A program made the translations under genes and the position numbers. DNA of 36,048 nucleotides, from assembly GCA_003599475.1 (NCBI GenBank), contig QZKK01000052.1, positions 1 through 36,048 on the forward strand, read 5' to 3'. Each line of letters begins with the position of its first letter. The stretch's first letter is position 1. Under the pieces are notes generated by a model that did not search any database, had not been told where the DNA came from, and saw only the letters and a program-made list of their open reading frames with translations. This DNA comes from Desulfobacteraceae bacterium. Its GTDB lineage: Bacteria; Desulfobacterota; Desulfobacteria; Desulfobacterales; SURF-15. Shown piece by piece: positions 1 to 7,658 of this stretch.

Positions 1-555
1 GGGGGAGTAGCCGGACAGGAACCGATCGATATCCGGATTGCCCGGCTCGATCCGTCTTGCAGCCGTCATGGCGTCTTTCACGTAGTCGTGACCCGCATAA
101 ACGAGGGTATCGGCGGGGAGCGACAGCAGGTGCTTGACGGTGCGGTAAAAAGCCTTCAAATCTCCCGAAAAGCAGTTCCCGACGGTCCCGTTGAAGAGCG
201 TATCGCCGGTTAAAAGGATCTTTTCCATCTTGAGATGAAACGTCACCGAATCCTCGGTGTGCCCCGGAGTGTGGTATACGGCAATCGGGGATCCCTCCAG
301 CAGAACCGATCCCTTTTTCCGCAAATTTTCCGTATCCGGAAACTCGGCCCTGGAAGCGGAAAGCAGCTTCCGGTTTCCCCCCGTATGATCGGCATGCATA
401 TGGGTGTTTACAACCAGAGTCAGCGTGAGCCCCTGATGCCGGACAAATGAAAGAATTTCCTCGGCCGCTCCCCCGTCAACAGCCATGGCTTCTTTATCCC
501 CATGGACAAGATAACCGAGATTATCGGTCGAATAGCGGAACTGTTTGACGTTCAA
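1..555 (-). CDS. MBL-fold metallo-hydrolase, glyoxalase II-like (3' end cut by window edge)
   Basis: Reading the minus strand from a TTG at 553-555 gives 185 open codons to the window edge. The protein has the metallo-beta-lactamase zinc motif THMHADH (His52, His54, Asp56, His57), a second-shell PGHT (His99), the bridging Asp in GDTLFNGTVG (Asp118) and AGHDY (His156). This is the full di-metal ligand set in the order of hydroxyacylglutathione hydrolase-like enzymes, which hydrolyse thioesters such as S-lactoylglutathione. The true substrate cannot be told from sequence. No signal peptide is seen, so it is probably cytoplasmic. The TTG start was chosen because a G-rich Shine-Dalgarno precedes it, homology begins there (NVKQFRYSTDNLGYLV), and it lies 3 nt after the MinD-like gene stop. 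It is the last gene of a three-gene minus-strand operon. About 20-30 C-terminal residues are probably missing beyond the edge. Confidence 0.85.
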   Translation of the reverse strand, partial: MNVKQFRYSTDNLGYLVHGDKEAMAVDGGAAEEILSFVRHQGLTLTLVVNTHMHADHTGGNRKLLSASRAEFPDTENLRKKGSVLLEGSPIAVYHTPGHTEDSVTFHLKMEKILLTGDTLFNGTVGNCFSGDLKAFYRTVKHLLSLPADTLVYAGHDYVKDAMTAARRIEPGNPDIDRFLSGYSP

Positions 556-558
556 GGA

Positions 559-1755
559 TCACCCCCCCTTCTTTCCCTCTTTTTTCCGCTGCTCCAGAAA
601 AGCGGCGAAGTCGAGAACCAGTCTTTCCGGTTCGATCGGCGGATCCGGTTTTCTTCTAGGTTCTGAAACCGACTTCCCGACATCTTTGAGCTTCTGCTTG
701 ATTTCGCAGACATCTTCGGACAACGAGGCCATCTGTCTCTCGAGTTTTGCCAGGGTATCGAAGATGCGTCCATCGGATCCGTCGGCCTCGATCGGCAGCA
801 GGGCAGGTTCGGCGGCCGGTTCGGTCTCCGACTTCCGGGCGCCCTCCCGGGCACCCTCTCGAGCGTCCCCTGCCGGAGGATCGTCTGCAGAATCGATCAG
901 GGCATGCGCGACGGGGATCTTTTTCGGAAAAAGCTTCAGCGGTTCCCCCACGATCTGAAAAGGCAGTTTGAGATTGTCCATATATCTGGACCAGAAGACG
1001 GACACCGCCAGGTCGTCTGTTTTCTTTTCCAGAAGATGTCTGGCGATATTGACGATGCACTTCGAAGCTTCGCAATCGGGGTGGGTCACTACGAACGGTT
1101 TTCCCGCCTTTTCGGCTTCTTCGACCATCGAATCGCAAAAGACCGTTCCAAGCGGCGTCGCCGATATCGGAAGATATCGGGAAACAGCCTCCTTGAAACG
1201 GTAATATGCCCGGCGTGCGAGCTTCAGATCCCGGCTCAGATTGATCAGAACCATGACGGTGCCTTCGAATTGATTGATGCTGAGCAGCTTTGAAAGCAGA
1301 TAGGCGTTTGTGAGCGCCTCGGTATCCGAGTTCATCACCAGAACGACTTCGGAAGTCGATTTGCACATCGCCGCGACGCTTCTTGAAAGCCCGGGAAAGG
1401 TGTCCAGGATGAAAAAATCATATTGGTTGAAGTAGAGAAAGGATCGGTGAAGGTGGCTACAAGCCTCCCGGTCGAGCGAACCGAGAGCTTCGATTCCGGG
1501 GTATCCCGGGAAATAATCGATTCCGAAAGCCCCTCTTACGATGACATCTTCCAGCCGGACGCGGTTTCCGATCAGGTCGGCCAGGTGATGCCGCGGATGA
1601 ACATCGAGCAGCCCGTCGATTGCAGCCGCACCGGAATCGGTGTTGAAAAGACAGGTGCTTCGGCCGAGCCTGCCCAATTCGATTGCCAGATTGACGCTCA
1701 GCGCGGTTTTTCCGACTCCTTTCAAAGGACTGGTGAACACGATCACTCTTGCCAT
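559..1755 (-). CDS. MinD/ParA-family (FlhG-like) P-loop ATPase
   Basis: The protein has 398 residues. It begins MARVIVFTSPLKGVGKTALS, a deviant Walker A loop (residues 10-18), followed by a ParA/MinD-type Walker B/switch region (YDFFILDTFPGLSRSV) and a long alpha/beta domain to about residue 260. Such ATPases dimerise on ATP to position cell machinery (MinD, FlhG, ParA, pilus or chemotaxis positioning). The last ~120 residues are an acidic, Glu/Ala-rich linker, a short predicted coiled coil (LAKLERQMASLSEDVCEIKQKL) and a charged tail. The start at 1755 was preferred over an upstream in-frame ATG because GAGG sits 7 nt before it and homology starts there. In the P-loop the canonical K-G-G-V-G-K-T reads L-K-G-V-G-K-T, so the signature lysine is shifted by one. 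It lies 28 nt downstream of the GspE-like gene and 3 nt before the MBL gene. The cargo is unknown. Confidence 0.8.
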   Translation of the reverse strand: MARVIVFTSPLKGVGKTALSVNLAIELGRLGRSTCLFNTDSGAAAIDGLLDVHPRHHLADLIGNRVRLEDVIVRGAFGIDYFPGYPGIEALGSLDREACSHLHRSFLYFNQYDFFILDTFPGLSRSVAAMCKSTSEVVLVMNSDTEALTNAYLLSKLLSINQFEGTVMVLINLSRDLKLARRAYYRFKEAVSRYLPISATPLGTVFCDSMVEEAEKAGKPFVVTHPDCEASKCIVNIARHLLEKKTDDLAVSVFWSRYMDNLKLPFQIVGEPLKLFPKKIPVAHALIDSADDPPAGDAREGAREGARKSETEPAAEPALLPIEADGSDGRIFDTLAKLERQMASLSEDVCEIKQKLKDVGKSVSEPRRKPDPPIEPERLVLDFAAFLEQRKKEGKKGG

Positions 1756-1783
1756 ATCGATGCCTCGCGGTAATTGCGTGTCT

Positions 1784-3538
1784 TCAGCATTCTTTCCGAT
1801 CCGGCGGGATAGGGGCTGCAATCAGCTCGGGACGATCCCCCCGGTTTTCGATACTGAATTTAACCTGCGCACATCCGTAAGCCCGGCGAATGTGTTCAAA
1901 AGATGCGACGATAAACTCATTGAATCGCGCGGCTGCCTCCGGCACGGCCGTATCCGCCCCGTTTCCGGAACGGGCTGCGGCCGCCCGGTAGATTTCAAAC
2001 AGCTCCTGAATGCAGACGGCATTCGGCCCGTCCGAGGAAAGGGAAGCATCGGATGAATCGGCGGAAAGAATCCAGCTCATGGATTCGAATCGAACGGGCA
2101 GCCCGGGAGCAGACCCCTCTAAAGCCGGCGGTGTACCCGTCATTTCACTTTTCCCGGCGGAATCGTCCGTTCGGAGTTCCGGTGCAGGCAGATCCTCCAT
2201 ACGGTTCTCCCGGCTGCTTCCGGGAAAAAGTCGAAGGGTGACGTTTTCCCCGCAAACGGTCGGGCAGAAGGCGGCCCGGATGTCGTATTCGACGATCGGT
2301 TCGCTCTGGCTGCCTTCATTCCGAATGGTGAATACCCCGATTTGGGGCTGCCGGTTTTCGGATTCATTCAGGCCCGCCATTCCTTTGAGGGCGGTCCGGA
2401 TCGGCTCGATGAGCCCCGGCAATTTTTCTTCCAGCCACGGAAGCTCGGCCATCCGGAGAACACCGCCGACCCGGAGACGAATCGATGCTCCGGAAAGATC
2501 CTGTTCGATGTGTACGCTTTCGGCGCGGGTGTTCAAGGCGTACTTGATCAGATAATGAATCGTTTGAACGGCCTCCGATTCGATTCTCCGCTTCCGCTCA
2601 TCCTTTGCGGGTTCGGAATCGTACCCCCGGCGGCTCCGGATTCCGGCCGGAACCTGAATGTTTTCGATCGATTGGATATCCGTCTTCGAGTCCGGTTTCG
2701 AGTTCGATTCAAAACCTGACCCGAGATCCGGTTTTCGCTCTAGCGGCGATCGATACAGAGAGAAAAAGAGTGCCTGGAAAACATCCGGCCGAATCAGCAC
2801 ACATTCCATACGCAAAAACGAATAGACGGACTGGAGCTCGTAAAAACCGGCCGCTTTCTCCGGCATGAAAACAGCGAGAGTCAATCGGGTGCCTTCAAGA
2901 GTCAGGGGAAGGATCAGGTTCTCCCGGGCGAAATTTTTCCCGACAATCCGGGCAAGCTCTTGCTTCTGCGGCTCTTCGAAACGAAACCCGTCCAATTTTC
3001 GATAGAGGAGATTGGACTGCGCGCCGAGCGCCGTATAGAACTGATCGATGTCGATCCGGCCCTTCTCGATGAGAATCTTTTCCAGCGGTTCTGCTCTGAG
3101 CTGCTGTTCATAAAGGGCGTCCTCGAGATGATTTGAATCGATGGCGCCTTCTTCGATGAGCGCAGCACCCAGTTCCAACTGTTTCCGATATCCTCTGAAG
3201 ATCCGAGCCGGATCGATGGAAGGAACGATTTCGAAGTCGCTCAGAAGACGGCCGATGTTCCGAGCGGATTTTATCCGGGACTCGAGCGGAGCCGCCGGGA
3301 TCTCCTGTTTGCTTTCGGTTCGTCGAGCCGGTGCCGCGGGTCGGCTCTGAGTCGGATCGGCCTCGAAAAGCGCACCTGGAGGATCGCCCGGCGGAAGCGG
3401 GTGGACCCCCGGAGATTCGAATTCGAATGTCGGATCGGTCGAGTCCATCGGCGCCAGGTCCTCCCGGATAAGAGACCGACCCCGGGGTTGAACCTCCATT
3501 TCGGTTTCGTTTGGGTTCATGGAATTTCCTGACGGCAT
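1784..3538 (-). CDS. GspE/PilB-like protein lacking the ATPase domain (MshEN-type N-domain)
   Basis: The protein has 584 residues. Residues 1-110 are low-complexity and Pro/Glu-rich. Residues ~112-262 resemble the N-terminal domain of type II secretion/type IV pilus ATPases (MshEN type, two LGxxLIEEGxID-like helical repeats at 121-135 and 151-163), a fold that binds cyclic di-GMP in some homologs. Residues ~322-440 match the N-terminal half of the GspE ATPase core (SVHIEQ...IRLRVGGVL, then EYDIRAAFCPTVCGENVTLRLF). The usual C-terminal Walker A, Asp box, Walker B and tetracysteine region are absent. Residues ~505-580 are a different domain (YRAAAARSGN...RRAYGCAQVKFSIENRG) that loosely recalls the MXAN_5187 C-terminal family; that resemblance is tentative. 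A second ATG at 3520 has a better Shine-Dalgarno (AGGA, 6 nt) and may be the true start. It is probably a regulatory or scaffold relative of GspE. First gene of the operon. Confidence 0.7.
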   Translation of the reverse strand: MPSGNSMNPNETEMEVQPRGRSLIREDLAPMDSTDPTFEFESPGVHPLPPGDPPGALFEADPTQSRPAAPARRTESKQEIPAAPLESRIKSARNIGRLLSDFEIVPSIDPARIFRGYRKQLELGAALIEEGAIDSNHLEDALYEQQLRAEPLEKILIEKGRIDIDQFYTALGAQSNLLYRKLDGFRFEEPQKQELARIVGKNFARENLILPLTLEGTRLTLAVFMPEKAAGFYELQSVYSFLRMECVLIRPDVFQALFFSLYRSPLERKPDLGSGFESNSKPDSKTDIQSIENIQVPAGIRSRRGYDSEPAKDERKRRIESEAVQTIHYLIKYALNTRAESVHIEQDLSGASIRLRVGGVLRMAELPWLEEKLPGLIEPIRTALKGMAGLNESENRQPQIGVFTIRNEGSQSEPIVEYDIRAAFCPTVCGENVTLRLFPGSSRENRMEDLPAPELRTDDSAGKSEMTGTPPALEGSAPGLPVRFESMSWILSADSSDASLSSDGPNAVCIQELFEIYRAAAARSGNGADTAVPEAAARFNEFIVASFEHIRRAYGCAQVKFSIENRGDRPELIAAPIPPDRKEC

Positions 3539-3699
3539 TCATCATCCCCGAACGCAATCTACAGCGCAACCCTTTCACACCCCGACGGAGGAAATTCGAT
3601 CTTTCCGGCACAGCAGGTCGGCAGTTTTTAGAAAAGGCCGAGGGAACATGCCGCGGCAACGCGATCCGAAGGAACTGAACGGCATCTGAGTTGCCGGTC

Positions 3700-3729
3700 A
3701 AAATACCAATTCGTGGAGACAACTGTCAA
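3700..3729 (-). promoter_or_regulatory. Candidate sigma70-type promoter for the minus-strand GspE-like/MinD-like/MBL operon
   Basis: On the minus strand a consensus -35 TTGACA (plus 3724-3729) is followed after 18 nt by TATTTT (plus 3700-3705). Transcription would start near 3693, leaving a leader of about 155 nt before the ATG at 3538. A stop codon directly precedes that ATG, so the gene does not extend into the leader. Not supported by any transcript data. Confidence 0.4.
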
Positions 3730-3862
3730 GCATCCTCGCAAAAATAATTTCCACCGCACCTTAATGCCCCCCACTATGCACCACCTTGTTTTTCAAGACG
3801 CGTTTAGCGTTTAACAGTTTTTTATCATTGAAAAATATATTTAATTGAATTCGTTTTTTTTC

Positions 3863-3894
3863 TTGACAACAGACTAAAAATATAATTTTATGCT
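3863..3894 (+). promoter_or_regulatory. Candidate promoter of the dcw cluster (upstream of mraZ)
   Basis: A perfect -35 TTGACA at 3863-3868 is followed by an AT-rich stretch. With a 17-nt spacer the -10 would be TTTTAT (3886-3891); TATGCT at 3889-3894 gives a 20-nt spacer. A perfect TATAAT at 3881-3886 is only 12 nt away, too close to pair with this -35. The exact -10 is uncertain, but transcription would start just before or within the GTGG repeats, as expected for MraZ autoregulation. Confidence 0.45.
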
Positions 3895-3900
3895 CCTGCG

Positions 3901-3935
3901 GTGGATTAAAGTGGTTTTAGAGTGGTTATTGATGG
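3901..3935 (+). promoter_or_regulatory. Candidate MraZ operator: four TGG direct repeats at 10-11 nt spacing
   Basis: GTGG occurs at 3901-3904, 3911-3914 and 3922-3925, and ATGG at 3932-3935, so the cores are 10, 11 and 10 nt apart on one face of the helix. MraZ of other bacteria binds tandem TGGG-type boxes with 5-6 nt spacers in front of its own gene. The fourth box merges with the mraZ ribosome binding site (GGAG at 3934-3937), so binding could also occlude translation signals in the DNA context. Position and periodicity support an autoregulatory operator; binding itself is inferred. Confidence 0.65.
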
Positions 3936-3941
3936 AGAGAT

Positions 3942-4388
3942 ATGTTTCGAGGAAGCTCATTCCATACCATCGACGCCAAAGGACGAATCATCGTCCCAGC
4001 CCGGTTCCGGGAGGTGATCAACAGGAACGGGTCCGATGGGGTCATGATCTCCGGAATGGACGGATGCCTGTATGCCTATCCGCACAATGAATGGAGCAAA
4101 ATCGAAAACAAAATCCTGTCTCTTGCCGAAAAGGGCGAGAGCATGCGCCGATTTAGAAGGCTTTTCATCGGCGGGGCGTTCGATTGTGTCATCGATAAAC
4201 ATGACCGCATCCTGATTCCGCCCTCTTTGAGAAACTACTCCGAGCTCGATAAGGAGATCGTCCTGGTGGGGGTTCTCGATCATTTTGAAATTTGGTCGCG
4301 GATCCGCTGGGATCTGGAAAACCAGAATATGGTCAAAGATCTGAAGAAGGAGGGAGTCAGAAACGAGATCGCCCAGTTAGGACTCTAA
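3942..4388 (+). CDS. mraZ: Transcriptional regulator MraZ
   Basis: The protein has 148 residues, the usual MraZ length. It carries two SpoVT/AbrB-like DNA-binding repeats: DAKGRIIVPARFRE at 11-24 and DKHDRILIPPSLR at 85-97, the second followed by LVGVLDHFEIWSRIRWD, typical of the family. MraZ forms ring-shaped oligomers that bind repeats upstream of mraZ and tune expression of the dcw operon; some homologs also act on RsmH. The ATG has GGAG 4 nt upstream. It opens the plus-strand cluster and is followed by rsmH after a 4-nt gap, the standard arrangement. Confidence 0.97.
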   Translation: MFRGSSFHTIDAKGRIIVPARFREVINRNGSDGVMISGMDGCLYAYPHNEWSKIENKILSLAEKGESMRRFRRLFIGGAFDCVIDKHDRILIPPSLRNYSELDKEIVLVGVLDHFEIWSRIRWDLENQNMVKDLKKEGVRNEIAQLGL

Positions 4389-4392
4389 CCCG

Positions 4393-5352
4393 ATGCCGTA
4401 CCTACATACTCCGGTCATGGTAAACGAAGTCATCCAGGGTCTCCAGTGCAGGCCCGGGAAAGTTTACGTGGACGGAACGCTGGGCGGCGCCGGGCATTCC
4501 AGAGCGATTCTGGAGAAAATTCAACCGGGCGGCGTACTCATCGGCTGCGATCAGGATGCCGATGCCGTGGCCCATGCAAGGCAGGCCCTGAAGCCGTTTG
4601 AACCGGAGGTTCATCTGTTTCATGGCAACTTCATTGGAATCCCGGACTACCTTACGAAACTCGGACTCCATGCGGTCGACGGCATCCTGTTGGACCTCGG
4701 GCTTTCGCTGCATCACCTCAAGGAGAGCGGTCGCGGCTTCAGTTTTCTGCAGGAAGAACCGCTCGACATGCGGATGGACATCGAAGGGTCGGTGACCGCC
4801 GAACAGATCATCCGGGGCGAAACCGAGGAAGCCCTCGAAAAAATCTTCAGAACCTACGGAGAAGAGCGCCGGGCGAGATCGATTGCCCGAAAAATTGTAT
4901 GGGAACGGAAAAAGGAAGAAATCCGGACCAGCAAGAGATTGGCAGAGATCGTCTCCGACGCGGTCCCCAGGACGAAGCGGAAAGGGAAAAGGATACATCC
5001 GGCCACCCAGGTGTTCATGGCCCTGCGGATCGCGGTGAATCGCGAACTGGAGCGGCTCGAGCTGTTCATGGAACGGGTTCCGGACCTGTTGAATCCGGAC
5101 GGCCGCCTGTGCGTCTTATCGTACCACTCGCTCGAAGACCGAATCGTAAAACAACGGATCAGGCGGATGGAAAAAGGATGTCGATGCCCGTCCGATTTTC
5201 CCCGGTGTGTATGCGATTCGAAAGCGGTATTGCGCAACCTGACCCGAAAGGTGATCCGTCCCACGGAACAGGAGGTGCGGAACAATCCCATGGCAAGAAG
5301 TGCTCGGTTGCGGGTGGCAGAAAGATTGAAGGCAGAAATCGTACAGGAGTAA
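4393..5352 (+). CDS. rsmH: 16S rRNA (cytosine1402-N4)-methyltransferase RsmH (MraW)
   Basis: The 319-residue protein uses S-adenosylmethionine to methylate N4 of C1402 in the 16S rRNA P-site. Family motifs are clear: HTPVMVNEV at 5-13, the SAM loop VDGTLGGAGHS at 26-36, GCDQDADA, the DGILLDLGLSLHHL signature at 96-109, PLDMRMD at 123-129, and the late motif VLSYHSLEDRIVKQ. Length is normal. The ATG lies 4 nt after the mraZ stop, with AGGA inside the mraZ end as the ribosome site. Downstream there is a 279-nt spacer with a repeat element before ftsL. Confidence 0.97.
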   Translation: MPYLHTPVMVNEVIQGLQCRPGKVYVDGTLGGAGHSRAILEKIQPGGVLIGCDQDADAVAHARQALKPFEPEVHLFHGNFIGIPDYLTKLGLHAVDGILLDLGLSLHHLKESGRGFSFLQEEPLDMRMDIEGSVTAEQIIRGETEEALEKIFRTYGEERRARSIARKIVWERKKEEIRTSKRLAEIVSDAVPRTKRKGKRIHPATQVFMALRIAVNRELERLELFMERVPDLLNPDGRLCVLSYHSLEDRIVKQRIRRMEKGCRCPSDFPRCVCDSKAVLRNLTRKVIRPTEQEVRNNPMARSARLRVAERLKAEIVQE

Positions 5353-5373
5353 TGGGACGGTGGAATTGAAATT

Positions 5374-5597
5374 CGCAGAGACAGGAAGGGCACAGAGGAC
5401 CGATTCATCGAAACCATGACGTTCCTGAAATCGGAATCGGAACGGCGGGAAATCATCAAGCGTATGGAACCTTTTGGGGAATCGGCCTGTGCACGCACGT
5501 TCCAAACCGCATGAGCGGCGGGCGCATTTCCGAAATCCAATCGCAGCCTCCCGGTTGGATGTAGGAACAAGCCTCTGTGCCCTTTCGGTCTCTGCGG
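5374..5597. repeat. Intergenic inverted-repeat element between rsmH and ftsL
   Basis: The 25-nt arm at 5374-5398 (reads CGCAGAGAC...CACAGAGG) is matched as reverse complement at 5572-5596 with two mismatches, enclosing about 170 nt with no convincing gene. The purine-rich short-period pattern (AGAGAC/CACAGAG) recalls the element after mraY at 11827-11914. It makes up most of the 279-nt rsmH-ftsL spacer. Confidence 0.7.
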
Positions 5598-5631
5598 CCC
5601 GTCTGAGACTTCTACCGGAGGGGTAGTCCCA

Positions 5632-5928
5632 ATGAGACCGATGGGAGCCGGACAAATCCAGAGGCGCCGAATGATTGGCCTCTGGATTTTTATCATGGGG
5701 TTTTTCATCACCGAGCTCCTGGTCTACACCTGGTGCAGGCTTCAATGTACTCAGATCGGATATGCGATCTCTTCCGAGACCAAAAGGCACGATGAACTCA
5801 TCGCGGTTCAGAAAAATCTAAAGATCGAGCTGGCGCGGCTGAAGTCGCCTCAGCGGATTGCAAAGATTGCCAGGGAGCGACTCGGCCTGATCCCGCCGTC
5901 TCCCGAACAGGTCATCAGCATACAATGA
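5632..5928 (+). CDS. ftsL: Cell division protein FtsL
   Basis: A 98-residue bitopic membrane protein: a short basic N-terminus (QIQRRR), one transmembrane helix at about 14-34 (MIGLWIFIMGFFITELLVYT), and a periplasmic leucine-zipper-like coiled coil from about 48, ending in RIAKIARERLGLIPPSPEQVI, a typical FtsL/DivIC ending. FtsL joins FtsB and FtsQ to activate the FtsWI septal synthase. Sequence conservation is low in this family, so the call rests on topology, size, the C-terminal motif and position between rsmH and ftsI. The ATG is preceded by GGAGGGG 8 nt upstream. Its TGA overlaps the ftsI start as ATGA. Confidence 0.9.
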   Translation: MRPMGAGQIQRRRMIGLWIFIMGFFITELLVYTWCRLQCTQIGYAISSETKRHDELIAVQKNLKIELARLKSPQRIAKIARERLGLIPPSPEQVISIQ

Positions 5929-7658
5929 AGTCGCCCGAAAAATTCATACGGATAAGAATCCTTCTGGTCGGCTGCTTCCTGAGCCTCTTTTTCACCGTCA
6001 TCATTGTCAAGGCGGTTTACCTGCAGGTATTCCGGGGGCACTGGCTCGCCCAAAAGGCGGCCAGCCAGTATGAATTGTCGATCGTTACGTACGGGAAACG
6101 CGGAACGATCTATGACGCCAAGGGGAATGCGATGGCGGTCAGCGTCGATGTCCCCTCGATTGCGGCTTTCCCGTCTCAGATCAAAAATCCCCGCACCGCG
6201 GCTCCCGGGCTGGCAAAAGCGCTCGGAGAGAAACAGGCCGACATCCATGAGAAACTGACCTCGAAGCGAACCTTTACCTGGGTCAAACGACACGTATCCC
6301 CCAAAGAGGCCAAAGGGGTCAAAGCGCTTGGAATCGAAGGCCTCGGCTTTATTCCTGAAAGCAGCCGCTTCTATCCCCAGAAGACGTTTGCCGCGCAGGT
6401 GCTGGGGTTTACGGGAGTCGACGAGAAGGGGCTGGAGGGGGTCGAATTCTTCTATGACTCCCATCTCAAAGGCGCCGCCATCGAGCAGACCATCTTACGG
6501 GATGCTCTGGGCCGGGGATTCGAAGTCGACAAAAAAATCGTATCCGCCTTCAGCGGAAGAAATCTGGTGCTGACCATCGACGGTACGATTCAATATATCT
6601 CGGAAAAAGTGCTGGCCGAAACCGTCGCCCGGTATTCGGCCAAATCGGCAATCGCGGTCGTCATGGATCCGAAGACCGGCGCGATCCTGGCCATCGCCCA
6701 TCACCCCTCATTCAATCCCAATTCCTATGGCCGCTTCCGGAAAGATCACTGGAGAAACAGGGCGGCAACCGACCCGTTCGAACCGGGTTCCACCATGAAG
6801 ATATTCAGCGCAGCGGCGGCACTGGAATCCGGCATCATCTCGCCCAATTCCATCTTCTTCTGCGAAAACGGCAAATACCGGATCGGAAAAAACGTCGTTC
6901 ACGATGTACACGCCTACGGCTGGCTCTCCCTGCAGCAGATCGTCAAGTTTTCGAGCAACATCGGTGCGGTCAAAATCGGTGAAATGATCGGCGCCGAGTT
7001 TCATCACAAGATGCTCCAGGCCTTCGGATTCGGAGAAAAGACCGGCATCGACTGTCCGGGAGAGACCGCAGGCACACTGCCTCCCTATAAGAAATGGTCG
7101 AAGATCGATGCCGGCGCCATCTCCTTCGGCCAGGGGGTCTCGGTATCGGCCATTCAGCTTACGGCGGCAACCTCCGCCATTGCAAATGACGGTATCCTCA
7201 TGCAGCCTTTTGTGGTACAATCCGTCACTGATCAAAACGGGCATCCTGTCAAGAAGATGCAGCCGCGAAAAGTCAGACGCGTGATGTCGAGGGAATCGGC
7301 GCGTACCCTGAATCGAATCATGCAGACCGTAACCTCTCCGGGCGGCACCGGCGAAAGCGCCGCTTTGGAGGGGTATTCGGTATGCGGGAAAACGGGCACC
7401 GCCCAGAAAACGGATGGATCCGGCACGTATGTTAAAGGTCGATACATCGCCTCCTTTGTGGGTTTCACCCCGGCAGACAATCCTGCCGTCACCATCGTCG
7501 TCGTCGTAAACGAACCATCGAAGCAGTACTACGGCGGCATCGTCGCAGGCCCGGCATTTAAAAAAATCGCGCAGGAAACGCTCAGTTACCTCAATATTCC
7601 ACCCCGGCGGGAGGAAAAGGGATTGACGGTTTCCAGAGAGGATCCGGTCAGCGGGTGA
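5925..7658 (+). CDS. ftsI: Septal peptidoglycan transpeptidase FtsI (PBP3, class B PBP)
   Basis: The protein has 577 residues, with one N-terminal membrane anchor at about 8-29, a PBP dimerisation domain (RGTIYDAKGNAMAVS motif near 59) and a C-terminal transpeptidase domain. The three catalytic motifs are intact: S289-T-M-K292 (serine nucleophile), S343-S-N345 and K489-T-G491. It crosslinks septal peptidoglycan with FtsW. There are no C-terminal PASTA repeats, so this is an FtsI of proteobacterial length rather than a SpoVD-like one. It starts in an ATGA overlap with ftsL and its stop overlaps the murE GTG start, which indicates translational coupling. Confidence 0.97.
   Translation: MKSPEKFIRIRILLVGCFLSLFFTVIIVKAVYLQVFRGHWLAQKAASQYELSIVTYGKRGTIYDAKGNAMAVSVDVPSIAAFPSQIKNPRTAAPGLAKALGEKQADIHEKLTSKRTFTWVKRHVSPKEAKGVKALGIEGLGFIPESSRFYPQKTFAAQVLGFTGVDEKGLEGVEFFYDSHLKGAAIEQTILRDALGRGFEVDKKIVSAFSGRNLVLTIDGTIQYISEKVLAETVARYSAKSAIAVVMDPKTGAILAIAHHPSFNPNSYGRFRKDHWRNRAATDPFEPGSTMKIFSAAAALESGIISPNSIFFCENGKYRIGKNVVHDVHAYGWLSLQQIVKFSSNIGAVKIGEMIGAEFHHKMLQAFGFGEKTGIDCPGETAGTLPPYKKWSKIDAGAISFGQGVSVSAIQLTAATSAIANDGILMQPFVVQSVTDQNGHPVKKMQPRKVRRVMSRESARTLNRIMQTVTSPGGTGESAALEGYSVCGKTGTAQKTDGSGTYVKGRYIASFVGFTPADNPAVTIVVVVNEPSKQYYGGIVAGPAFKKIAQETLSYLNIPPRREEKGLTVSREDPVSG

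Larger units (their letters stand above)
3539..3941. other. Divergent intergenic region between the left operon and the dcw cluster
   Basis: This 403-nt gap has no convincing gene. The part next to the left operon is GC-rich leader; the part from about 3735 to 3900 is markedly AT-rich. It holds one candidate minus-strand promoter, one candidate plus-strand promoter and the GTGG repeat array just before mraZ, each listed separately. Nothing else recognisable was seen. Confidence 0.6.

Noticed and set aside
3108..3722. Minus-strand frame of 204 codons overlapping the GspE-like gene start
   Set aside because: It is Arg/Ser/Gly-rich, in a shifted frame over the real gene and its leader, typical of a shadow frame.
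3863..3886. TTGACA at 3863 paired with the perfect TATAAT at 3881 as the mraZ promoter
   Set aside because: The spacer is only 12 nt, too short for a sigma70 promoter; a less perfect -10 farther downstream fits better.
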